DNA of 64,000 nt. Origin: Nymphaea colorata. Taxonomy: Eukaryota; Streptophyta; Magnoliopsida; Nymphaeales; Nymphaeaceae. Position 1 is the stretch's first letter. Each line of letters starts with the position of its first letter. Under the pieces are notes generated by a model. That model saw only the letters and a program-made list of their open reading frames with translations, made no database searches and was not told the origin of the DNA. A program made the translations under genes and the position numbers. Location of the stretch: assembly GCF_008831285.2 (NCBI RefSeq), contig NC_045143.1, positions 19,867,655-19,931,654 of the forward strand. Reading direction: 5' to 3'. Shown one piece after another: positions 47,813 through 58,856 of the stretch.

Positions 47813-48777
47813 GATCCCACTTCCATGGCCAAAAGCATGGTGTTCTAGTGGTTGTCAGATATGCTTATTTTTAATAGAAGGACAAATGCATATGCCATTT
47901 ACTTGATTCAATTGGACTAGTATATGATTTTAGCTCGTGGACAAGGATGTAGCTTCACTTACAATCTTCTCATTAATCACCCCTGACAGAGATTTTTCCT
48001 TTTAAGAGCCAACCATCACATTGAAATAGTTTGATAAGCTTTTATGCTTGTGCATCACCAAGGCATGTCAGATTGTACAGTAGTGCTCCTTGGATGTACA
48101 GCCACGAGAATCTACTTAAAACTTAAAACTGAGAGTACCAAGATAGGAAAGTTGGATATCAATCCCTCTGACTTCCTTCACTTGCTATCGAAGTTTAAAA
48201 CTCATATGGTGCTGCTAGAAGTGGTGCGCTGTATGATGAGGATAACCTTTCTATAGAAGTAAAGGTTGATGCATCTTGTCCTAGGCATAATACATAAGAC
48301 TTGTTGCCTTATTTTATGTTATTCAATTTTAGCTTGGGGCTCTCTAATACTTGTTCTTTCTTCTATATTAAAGAAGTAGAGCAGGTATCATTCAACCAAA
48401 TGCCTTTTCCATTCCATTGTCACAAATATCTTTTCTACTTTTCTATCAACAAGGTTTTTCTTGGATATTAATAAAGAAGTTTGTTTTTTTCTCTAGGAAA
48501 ATATTGAGAATTTAAAATAATAGAAAAATTATGAAACTTAGAGAGTGTGAGTTTTTCCACTAATTTTCTTACAAAAATATTGATCAAAATACAGAATAGC
48601 TATTAAAATATTACAAGAAAATTTAAAATTTTAAAATATATTAAAAAAAATTTGTCTGAAAATACCATGTACTTCGCATCTGGTAATCATTAATATTCAT
48701 GCATTTGATTGGTCAGTTCATGGTCCTCTCCAACAGGGTGTGAATGTTGATAGCAAGTTTAGTTTGGAGGTGATATA
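47813..48777. other. Spacer between copia-3 and copia-4
   Basis: AT-rich. Plus frame 48044-48256 (70 codons) has some coding-like texture (KIGKLDINPSDFLHLLSKFK), but I recognise no family and it has no clear splice context. No NRPA1 exon seen on the minus strand. Confidence 0.45.
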
Positions 48778-49074
48778 TGTTAAAATTCCAGAGTCAAACT
48801 ATTTCTTCTTAATCAAAGTCTATCCTTGTCTACTTTATTATAATCTGTTTTAACCTGTTTTACTATTTTACCCCTTGTAAATGAGGGCAATTAGGTACTT
48901 TATGTCTGTATTTTAAGTTAGGGTTTCGGCACTGAGGAACTGTACGGTTCTTATTTTTTGACTGTGTTATGTTGGCTGCTGCTGCTGCTGCCACGGAGCA
49001 GCTTGAAGATTAATACGGATTTCATCTGAAGAGTTGCATTTTCTGTTCAATCTTGGTTTGGGTTGATATTTTCA
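48778..49074 (+). repeat. copia-4 5' LTR
   Basis: About 297 bp. Contains a (GCT)n run in GTTGGCTGCTGCTGCTGC and ends ...TATTTTCA before TATGGTATCAGAGC. Confidence 0.85.
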
Positions 49075-49503
49075 TATGGTATCAGAGCTTGAGCATACGA
49101 TCTGACCAAGGCATGTTTGATTTTTGCTTCGTTTTTGGAAGTGGTTGTTCGTATTCCAGCTTGAAATTGCAGAGTCTGAAGCTGCGTTGAACTCATATCT
49201 GTTTTGGGTCAATCTTGGGTCGGATATGAGTTGTTGTCAACCTGTTTAAGGGTTTATCAGCATTACTGGTTCTGTTGCTGGGTTTGCTATGAGGAAACGT
49301 GAAGTTGGGAAGTACTGTTTTGACGTTGTGAGGTTGAAAGACAGTATTATTGTGGAAAATCTCATACCCTCAGTTGCCCATTTACTGATATTATAGTCAG
49401 TTTATTTATCTTTATATTGTCCATATCAGTCATTGTGTTGGCTGTGTACTGATTCTTGATATAAACTTGGTTCATAATCTATAGATCGTTGAATCTTATA
49501 AAT

Positions 49504-52090
49504 ATGGATAGAAAGGAGCTCGTACAAGTGACTGCTGTAATATTTGATAGGTCAAACTATGTATATTGGGCTGAGCTGAATACATGAAGGCAATCCTAAA
49601 GGGACTTGGGTATGGGGAACATCTTGATCGTTCTAAGAGAAAACCTGAAGATGATGCTGAAGATTTTGAGACAGCATTTGGCGAATGGGATAAAAGTCAT
49701 GGCTACTTGGAGCTACAGAATCTAATATAGCTCTAAGCCTAACCAACTTTGAAAATGCAAGAGATATCTGGGAATATCTCAATTTGATGTATGTGCAATC
49801 AAATTGGGGCAAAAAGATATCAGTTGGCACAGGATTTGAGAAGTTTAAGGCAAAGAGATGAGTCATTCAGCATTTTTTGTCAAATTAAGCAAATTTCAGA
49901 TAATCTTGCTATGATGCTACCTAATGTAAGATGTGCTAAATGTAAAGAATGTTTGCAATGCAAGAAACTGGAATCAGATGCAAAAGACCACCAATATGTT
50001 ATAGATTTTTTTATTACGTTGAGGACAGAATTTGAGGGTATAAGAAGTGGAATCTTACATCGCCAGAGTCATCCCTCTTTGGTAAAAGCAGTCTCTGAAG
50101 TCTGAACTTATGGCTGAAGAAAAAAAGAATAAGTCTCTAGGAGGAAAAAGCATAGAGGAATCAGTTCTTGCTGTGACTAAAACCTATGGTGGAAAAGGAG
50201 ATAGTGGGAGGTTTCTTAATAGAAGAAAAGATACAAGTAACATACGATGTAACTATTGTAAAGAATTGGGGTACATAAAATTCAATTGCCCAGTTTTTAA
50301 GAAGAAGAAAGAAGCCTATGATGCTGATTCTTCTACTGGAGATAAGAATCACATGTCACATGCCAACATTCTTGAGAGTATTCAACAACTCCTTGCTCAT
50401 AGTAGGTTAACTGCCTCCACATCCTCTATCTCACCTTCAGGTGATTCCTTTACAGGTATATCTTGTATGAATTCTAACAGGTGTTGAAGATTCAGAAGGC
50501 AAGTATGCAAATTAAAGAGAGCCCTTTATGGACTAAAACAGGCCCCACAAGCATGTTTGAAAAGTTTAGTACAGCTGTCAAAGAAATTGGATTTAAGCAA
50601 AGCCCTCATGACCCTTCACTGTTTGTATCTTCTGCAGAAAAAGGCAAATGTTTATTGCTTTTGTATGTTGATGATATGATTATCACTAGAGATGAACAGA
50701 GAATTATTGATGAAACAAAGAAAAGACTTGCACAAACATTTGAAATGAAAGATCTTGGTTTCTCAAAGTATTTATTGGGTTTAGAAGTTGTTTACTCAAG
50801 AAAAGGACTGTTCCTATGCCAACACAAATATACAGCAGATCTTGTGGCCAAAGCTAGACTACATGATGATAATAAAAGAGTGGAAACTCCTATGGAAACA
50901 AATGTCAAGCTAAAACTTCTTGAACGAAATAAATTAGAAGATCCTACAATTTTCAGACAATTTGTTGGAAGATTGATTTATCTAACCATTTCCAGACATG
51001 ATATAACAGATGCAGTCCATGTAGTAAGTCAATTCATGAGTGCTCCTACATCAATCCATCTTGTTGTTGTACTAAGAATTATAAGGTATGTGAGAGGCAC
51101 AATAGACTATGGAATGTTTTTTTTTTCTTCAAATTCTAAAGAACTTGTAGTGTAACGCCCCAAAATTTAGTCCTGTATTGAAGATTGTGAGGGATCTTCA
51201 ATGACTTATAAAGGGGGTCATTAATAAGATGATTGTCCTGGTTCTTAGCCTTTTTAGGGTTGGAGCTGAAACTGCTATGGGTCGGGTTAGAATCTATCGA
51301 ACAAGAAGCCCGAGCCTAGGAGTGGGTCGGGTTGGTATCAGAGCCGGTTCAACACTCGGACCTAAGGTCCCACACGCGTGGACGCGTGTGCCTTAAGGGG
51401 GATGGATTGTAATGCCCCAAAAATTTGGTCCCATATTGAAAATTGTGAGGGATCTTCAATGACTTATAAAGGAGGTCATTAATGAGATGATTATCCTGAT
51501 TCTTAGCCTTTTAGGGTTGGAGCCGAAACTGCTAGGGGGCGGGTTGGGATCCGCCGAACTAAAGGGCCAAGTGCAGGAGTAGGTCGGGTTGTTACATGTA
51601 ACCTTTTGTGATGATGATTTTGGTGGATCAATAAGTGATCAGTTATCTACAACGGGATTTTTGCATCTTCCTTGGCAAGTCTATAATCTCTTGGAAGAGA
51701 AAGAACCAACAAAGAGTAGCTTTATCTACGACTAAGGCTGAAAATAAGGCCATGGCCCAAACTATAGCTGAAATAATATGGAGAAGATGGATGCTAAATG
51801 AAATTGAAATTCTTATGGTCGATAAGACTAAACTGATTTGTGACAACATGAGTGCAATTCATATTGCCAAAAATCCAGAATTTTGTGATAGAACTAAGCA
51901 GCTTCAGATTGATTGCCAATTTACAAAAAGAGCATATGAAAAAGGTTTGATTTCTCTTGAGCACACAAGAACTGAAGTCCAGGTTGCTGACATGTTTACA
52001 AAGAGTTTGTCACCATTGATGTTTAGAAAATTTGTTAGCAAACTTCGCATTATGTCACTCAATCATGCCAAGTTTGAGGGGGAGTGTTAA
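49504..52090 (+). pseudogene. copia-4 gag-pol remnant lacking protease and integrase
   Basis: gag begins MDRKELVQVTAVIFDRSNYV (TGA soon after), with the zinc knuckle CNYCKELGYIKFNCP near 50250 (Tyr and Phe replace usual residues). At about 50470-50500 the frame jumps straight into reverse transcriptase (CKLKRALYGLKQAPQA). YVDDMIITR follows (about 50665), then RNase H (STTKAENKAMAQ, CDNMSAIHIA). The RNase H part is split by the TRIM at 51151. Several stops. No function expected. Confidence 0.88.
51151..51596 (+). mobile_element. TRIM (terminal-repeat retrotransposon in miniature)
   Basis: 446 bp. Direct repeats 51151-~51332 and 51408-51596 start TGTAACGCCCC / TGTAATGCCCC and share GATCTTCAATGACTTATAAA. 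Between them lie GGTATCAGAGCCGG (tRNA-Met primer-binding site) and a purine tract AAGGGGGATGGAT. No coding capacity. Flanks TGTAG (left) and TGTAA (right) fit a 5-bp target duplication with one mismatch. Copia-4 RNase H reads on across it. Confidence 0.9.
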
Positions 52091-52374
52091 AATTCTAGAG
52101 ACAAACTGTTTCTTCTTAGTCAAAGTCTATTCTTGTCTACTTTATTATAATGTGCTTTAACCTGTTTTACTGTTTTATCCCTTGTAAGTAAGGGCAATTA
52201 GGTACTTTATCTTTTTTTCTGTACGTTAAGATAAGGTTTCAGCCCTTAGGAACTGTACGGTTCTTATTTCTGAGTGTGCAATGTTGGCTGCTGCTGCTAC
52301 CATGGAGCAGCTTGAAGATTTCGTCTTAAGAGTTGCATTTTATGTTCAATCTTCGTTTCAGTTTGATATTCTAA
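52085..52374 (+). repeat. copia-4 3' LTR
   Basis: About 290 bp; differs from the 5' LTR by substitutions and a shorter GCT run. Confidence 0.82.
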
Positions 52375-52507
52375 TAATATACAAGTCCTTTTTTCCTAAA
52401 ATTTTACTGAAAAATGGTCTGACCCTTTACATTACCAATGAAAATGAAGATTCAGTTTGAAACTAACGTGAGGTAATGCAGAACAGTAGTTGGATATCCA
52501 TAATATT
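52375..52507. other. Short spacer
   Basis: Between the copia-4 3' LTR and the probable outer edge of copia-5; nothing seen. Confidence 0.4.
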
Positions 52508-52516
52508 TGTTGCACG

Positions 52517-52560
<44 letters not shown>

Positions 52561-52734
52561 GTGAAAGAGATATCTCTTATTATCGTGCCCTACTCTCCAC
52601 TTAAAGAGAGGTTAGGGCACGTCTAAAGCTGTTACATAAGGGAGCCTCATAAAGTTGTAAAAAGACAAAACAACACTCCAACTTTTAAATTATCAGAAAA
52701 CTACTACACTTAAAATAAACTTTCTGATTCAACA
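52508..52734 (-). repeat. copia-5 3' LTR (outer edge tentative)
   Basis: Inner edge is clear (TGTTGAATCAG on the minus strand, next to the purine tract). Outer edge guessed at a TG...CA boundary near 52508. Contains a (GA)n microsatellite at about 52520-52558. Confidence 0.65.
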
Positions 52735-52873
52735 CTCCCCCTCAAGCTGGAGCATAGATATCAACCATGCTCAGCTTGTCACAACATCTAGAGAAATCAC
52801 CAATTGGAAGAGCCTTCGTAAACATATCTGTTGCCTGATCTTCAGAAGCTACATGAACCGTAGTCACCACACC

Positions 52874-55800
52874 TTATTTTATAAGATCCCGAACATAATG
52901 ACAATCCACCTTTATGTGTTTAGTTCTTTCATGAAATACTGGGTTGTTTGCAATATAAGTAGCAGCCTTGTTATCGCCGTACATTTTCATAGGAAGAGGA
53001 ACATGAATATTCATATTTGTTAGCACAGATTTAACCCACGTCATCTCAGTAGCTGTTTGAGTCATTGCTCTATATTCAGATTCCACACTGGATCTAGAGA
53101 CTACATTTTGTTTCTTACTTCTCCACGATATGAGATTGCCTCCAACAAAGATACAGAAACCAGTGGTGGATTTTTTATCATCAATAGACCCTGCATATTC
53201 AGCATCACTGTAAGCTACAACTTCTAGAGATTCACCTTTCTTAAAGAAGAGGCCTCTGCCTGGGGATGACTTTAGGTATTTCAACACCATCAACGCAGCA
53301 TCCCAATGGACTCTTCTAGGTTTTTCCATAAATTGACTTAATTTCCCAACAGCAAAGCTAATGTCTGGTCTTGTTACAGTAACATAAAGAAGTTTGCCAA
53401 TGAGAGACCTATAAGATCATGAATCTACTAGATCCGATTGATTATCATGAAGATGAAGACGTGGATTCATAGGGAGATTAGCTGGCTTGGTCCCTAACAT
53501 CCCTGTATCCTGAAGTAGGTCAAGGACATACTTCCTCTGAGACAATACTATACCTTCTTTGTTCTGTGCAACCTCAATCCCAAGAAAATATCGCAAGTGA
53601 CCAAGATCTTTTGTGACAAAATGCTTTTGAAGGAAAGCCTTTGTAGCTGAGATTTCTTGATCACAATCACCTGTCAAGATAATGTCATCAACATATACTA
53701 CCATAACAACTATACCTTTGGAGGTCTTCCTGATGAATAGAGAATTATCCAAAGGAGATCTTTCAAATCCACATTGTGAAACCACCTCTAATAATTTGTG
53801 GAACCACGCCCTGGAACTTTGTTTGAGTCCATAAATCGCCTTCTTCAAACGAGACACTTTACTACACTCCCCCGGTCGCTCAAACTTTGGGGGTTGCTGC
53901 ATATATACAGTCTCCTCAAGATCACCATAAAGAAAAGCATTCTTTACATAGGTCAATCAGAGTGTACTGCAACAGAAATAATGAGGCGAATAGTGCCCAA
54001 CCTGGCCACAGAAGAGAACGTCTCAAAAAAGTCAACGTCGTATGTCTGAGTGTAACCCTTAGCCACTAATCAAACTTTATATCGCTCTACTGACCCATCT
54101 GAATGATACTTGACCGTAAATACCCATTTGGAACCAACAATGTCACAATTTTCAGGTAGATCAACCAATTCCCAAGTATCGCGTTGTACGAGAGCATCCA
54201 TCTCATCTTGCATAGCTTTCCGCCATTTACAATCTAGTAATGCCTGTTGATGACCAATTGGTACAGTATGGACTGATATAGCCTTAAGAAACTGTTGTAA
54301 GTTGTCATCAAGATGGTCAATGGAAACAAAGTGAGAGATAGGATGCATGGTACACTGCCTCTTGCCTTTGCGCAGGGCTATAGGCAAGTCCTGTGAAGGA
54401 TCACCATCAGGTATACTTACTTCAATGGAGCTCACATCCTGAGGAGAGTCTGATGGTCGACCATGAGAGGGATCTTGTCGCCGAGTGTAGACCAATGGAG
54501 GGTCCTGGAACCTATTCATAGTCGAAGTGAGAGAAGGAAATGGTGAAGGAAGAGATTGCAACGGGACAGGAGTAATAGGTAGAGGAATACATGGCATCTC
54601 GGACGACACTGAAGTAGGACTAAAGTAGGACTGAGACTCGAAAAAAGTGACATCCGCACTGATATACTCTTTTTGAGTTACAGGGTCAAAGCACTTGTAT
54701 CCTTTTTGGTTTCTAGGATAGCCAACGAACACACATTTAATGGCTTGAGCAGAAAGTTTATCACGTTTAGGCCCAAGAATATGAACAAAACAGGTACACC
54801 CAAAAACTTTAGGTGCAACAAGAAATAAGCTTCGATTGGGATAAACAAGTTTAATGGGTACTTTGTTTTCAATGGAGAATGAAGGTAAACGATTTGTCAG
54901 GTAACAAGCCATGAGTATGGCATCACCCCACAAGTATGCAGGTACATGATTATGAAGCATTAGGGTACGAGCAACAGTTAGAAGTTGCCTATGTTTTCGT
55001 TCAGCAACTCCATTCTATTGTGAGGTATGAGGGCATGTAAATTGAGGAGAGATACCATTTTCAGCATAAAAGGTCATTAAGATAGATGATTTGAACTCGA
55101 GAGCATTATCAGTGCGAATACACTTAACAACGGAATCAAACTGAGTTTTTATTTCAATAATCAAGTTTTTGAGAATACAAACTGCTTCAGACCTTTCCTT
55201 CAAAAGGAACACCCAACTGACTCGAGAGTAATCATCAACAACGACCATAAAATACCTAAACTTAGCTCGGCTAGCAACCCTGTTAGACCCCCACACATCA
55301 ACATGGAGAAGATCAAACAACTCTTGACTCGAAGGACTAAGACTCGAAGGAAAATTACTACGAGTGTGCTTGCCAAGTTGACAAGCCTCACATTGAAAGG
55401 AATCTGGAACTGAAACATTAGGTAAGATAGAACAGAGCTTGGGCGCTAAAGGATGACCAAGTCTGAGATGCCACTGGAAGAATGTAGACTCTGATGTAGA
55501 GGAGGTAGCAGCAAGACCCATAGGAGCCGACAGGATGTAGACACCCTCCTTTCTCATAGCCGCCACCAATCGTCTTCCCAATTTGTAAGTCTTGAAATGA
55601 GCATGAACCAGGGTCAAAAATAATGTGACAGTGTAAATCAGTAGTCAACTGTTTGACGGAGAGCAAATGAAATGGAAATTCAGGAGCATATAAAACATGT
55701 GGAATAGTCATGGACTGAGAAAGCTTCACATCTCCATAACACAATATGGGTGACATTCTACCATCTGCAATTTTGACATGACGTGGCTAAGAGAATCTAT

Positions 55801-56630
55801 GTAAAATAGTAAAAAAACCAGGTCTACTGCAAAAATGTTTTGATGCTCCTGAGTCAATAATCCAAGAGATACCTCATTCAGACGTAGACGTATCCGCTGA
55901 GATGGCTCGATCAGTCAAAGCTGTGGAAGCTGAAGCATGTGAGGCTTTGTGTGCCAAAAACTGTTCATAATCAGATCTGTCAATGCTAACTGTAACTGTA
56001 TCTGATACTGTGCTAGACGACGGGCCATCCACAGTAGGAGTGACAACCTGTGCAGAACCCATAGGAGGAAGAGTAAGACTCTTGCCCTGTTTGGTGACCA
56101 TACCTCTCCCCTGTGACATAGAGGATGGACGACCATGTTTATCCCAACAACGATCCTCCAAGTGTCCCATCTTTCCACAATAGGTGCATTGGAACCTCCC
56201 ACGACCACCAGTTCCACGACCTATACCTCTTCCTCTGGCACTATAGGTGGTGCCCTGACCACGACCACCCCCCACAGCAAGCGCAGAAGCTGGCATCACA
56301 TTAGCTGGTTAGGACAAGCTAATAGCCAGACAACTAAGTCTGTTGTATGCATCAGAGAGATCAGGAATTTCACTCTCAGTGAGCATCTGATCTTTGGCAG
56401 CGGCATAGTCAGGAGAAAGACCAGCAAGAAACTTTGCAACCATGGTAGATTCAAAGTGTGACTTATAACAAGATTTGCATGGAGGGTGCAGGAATTTCAG
56501 TCGCTCATACGTAGCTTTAACTGTTGCAAAGTATTGTAATAGATCTTGATTTCCCTGTCGGAGATTGTGCAATTCTTCTTCAACTGGAGGATTTTACTTA
56601 CATTTTTATCTTGTGGATATGTCTGCCTAA
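52874..56630 (-). pseudogene. copia-5 pol and gag 3' part, broken
   Basis: Minus-strand pieces in copia order. They are gag (FATVKATYERLKFLHPPCKS, 56572-56309), zinc knuckle CTYCGKMGHLEDRC (56190-56150), and integrase (WHLRLGHPLAP, CEACQLGKH, DNALEFKS, 55617-55015). After these come the post-integrase region and reverse-transcriptase start (54960-54070), reverse transcriptase with YVDDIILTG (53956-53417) and RNase H (YSDAEYAGS, SSVESEYRAM, GDNKAATYIA, 53329-52874). Frames are interrupted by stops or shifts near 56290, 55870, 55755, 55016, 54068, 53950, 53415 and 52872. Inactive. Confidence 0.88.
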
Positions 56631-58856
56631 AGCTGCGTTTGATTGCACGGGGAAAAATGGAGAGGCGGATGAAAAATGTACGGCGAGTTGAAATTTCAAC
56701 CGCCGTACAATATTTGCATCAAACGCGTGAAAAATTCAAGCGAAAAAAATGTACGAAGAGGTTAAATTTAACGAGAAAAAAAGTCGGAGGTCCGCGGATA
56801 AAATTTTGAGCCGTTAGGGCTCTCGTTCTCCTCCTTTTCTCTCTGCTTTCCCCTCCGCCTGGTTCTCTCTCGCTCTTTCCTTCCTCTCCTCTCTCGCTGC
56901 TCTGTTGCTCCTCTCCTCTCTGCTGCTCTGTCACTCCTGGCCTCTCTCGCTCCCTCTTTACTCTCCTCTTTCCCCAACGTCGCTCCCTCCTTCCTCTCTC
57001 GCTGGTGTCTTGCTCCCTCCTTTCCCAACGTCGCCCACTTGCAGCCCCAGGTGAGCCCTCTGCTTCTCTCTGTCGCTCTCCCACACACACGTTCTGTCAA
57101 TAACCCATCTCTCTCTTGGTTCAGTTGCTTTACTCACCATCTTCAACAGGAAATTTGGGTTTTTCTACGTTTTGGCTGTTGCTTTACTCAGGTATGCCTC
57201 TCACGATTCTACTTTTTTCCCTTCTTGCTTCTATGGATGTATGAGATGATGTATAACTGCTTCCGAGAGATCATCTTGAAAGCAGGGATCGTCTTTGCAT
57301 ATCCCTGGTCTAGTTAATGTTGATTTTGCTGATGTAAGGGCCTCGCAAGTTAAGACGATCCCTGCTTTCAAGGGAAAAACAGAAAGCTTTCCTCTTCCAA
57401 TATGATTATACTATGTTTCCTGTTTTAGAAATTAGGCACATTTCTGTAGCATCTGTTTTCTGCTTCCTCTGAGCATACCTTGGATGTTCAAGCTTCATCT
57501 CCAATGTTCTACCTGGAATGATTGAAGAAATTCCTCATGCTTCATGAGATTATTATATTCTGATCTCACCTGGTATTCCTGTAAAAATTTTTATGATTTG
57601 CTTTAAAATCATCTTGTCTGTGTCCTTCAAAAGAAGCCACCAAATGAATGTCGTTTTTACAGAAGATGTCACCATTTCAAGAAAATCCTTATAAAGAGGC
57701 GAACCAGCTTACTGATTTGTTCTTTGATAATTAGTGGTCCATGCTTGACTTATGCCACATGTATGTTTGAAAGCATGTGCATGTTTTTGAAAGAATGAAA
57801 AGGGTAAAAGAAGATGACGAAGAAAACAGGAGAAAAAATTTTATTACAGTTTTTATAACCTAGGTGCCTAGGCGCCTCAGCCTGGTTCTCTATGGAATCC
57901 TCTGCCTATTATCATTTGTATTGTGTCTTTGCCCTTAACTTACTCCTTTTTTTTACATTTTTTATGCTGAATGGTTGCTCTTTATTTGTCACTCAATGGT
58001 TTATTTCATTAACAAAAACACAACTGTTTTTGGATGTGAACATCGAAAGATGTTGTGCTTGGTTTGCTAGTTAGCTATAGCTTTGTGAATTTGTGTCAAA
58101 TGAAACTGATTGAGACACTTGCATAGGTAAACCTGAATGTTTTCAATAGTGTACATGGTTATTGTCCTCACCCAACACGACCAATGTTTACACGAACATA
58201 CAACTTAGGTGGATATAAAGTTGACCAAGCATTAGCCCTCAATTAATTCACCCACTAATTGGTTAACAAAATTTTGTGGGTGGCGGCTTGGTGAAACTTG
58301 CTCATAAATAACACACCACGAATCCAAGCTGTCAAATGTCAGACTTGCTTCTGGAGTGTTTGGTGACAATTGTATACAAGCTGTCAAATGGCTATGTCAC
58401 TACTCAAATGGCCTGAATAACTAGTAGCAATGAATTTGACATTTGTTGGCTTGTTTTGTCGGACGTTATTGCTTGTTCATATGCTTCTTTAGTTCATGTG
58501 ATCGTTGGCTGATGTATACATGTTCTTGGGCATGGCATTTTCCAGTTCCCAATTGGAGGTTTGTCTTGTCCATTCTTGTTTAGTGTAGAATATTGAATGA
58601 TTGCTCGCACAGTGAGTAAGAAATCAAACAGGGCACGAAAGAATCAAACAGGGGCGAGGGTTTATGACGGTATATCCTGTTTTGCTTTCGCCATCGTGGA
58701 TGCGTGTTAACTGTGCCATCATGGATGCCTCTCTTTTCTTCTTCTCGTGGATGCATGTTAATTTCTGTTTGTTGTAATATTGATCTTTCCCTAATCCCTG
58801 TTATGCAAGATTGTTCCAACTCAAATATCTAGTAGTGAAGAAATATTATCCAAAAC
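56631..58856 (+). other. Harbinger 5' region, no ORF of note
   Basis: Holds a CT-rich tract (56815-57115) that produces artificial Arg/Glu-rich frames on the minus strand, then AT-rich sequence to the first gene. It includes a short inverted match: GAAAGCAGGGATCGTCTT (57279) against AAGACGATCCCTGCTTTC (57353). Confidence 0.5.

Larger units (their letters stand above)
48778..52374 (+). mobile_element. Internally deleted Ty1/copia element (copia-4)
   Basis: LTRs 48778-49074 and 52085-~52374 (TGTTAAAATTC...), with GTATCAGAGC primer-binding site after the 5' LTR and purine tract GAGGGGGAG before the 3' LTR. ATATA precedes the element; an AATATA-like match follows, but the right boundary is uncertain by a few bases. 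Only ~3.6 kb because protease, integrase and the first part of reverse transcriptase are missing. A TRIM lies within it. Confidence 0.88.

Noticed and set aside
48044-48256. Plus frame as a host gene exon
   Set aside because: Short, no family, between two retrotransposons; unsupported.
56719-57146. Arg/Glu-rich minus frames
   Set aside because: Same cause: CT-rich tract in the Harbinger 5' region.
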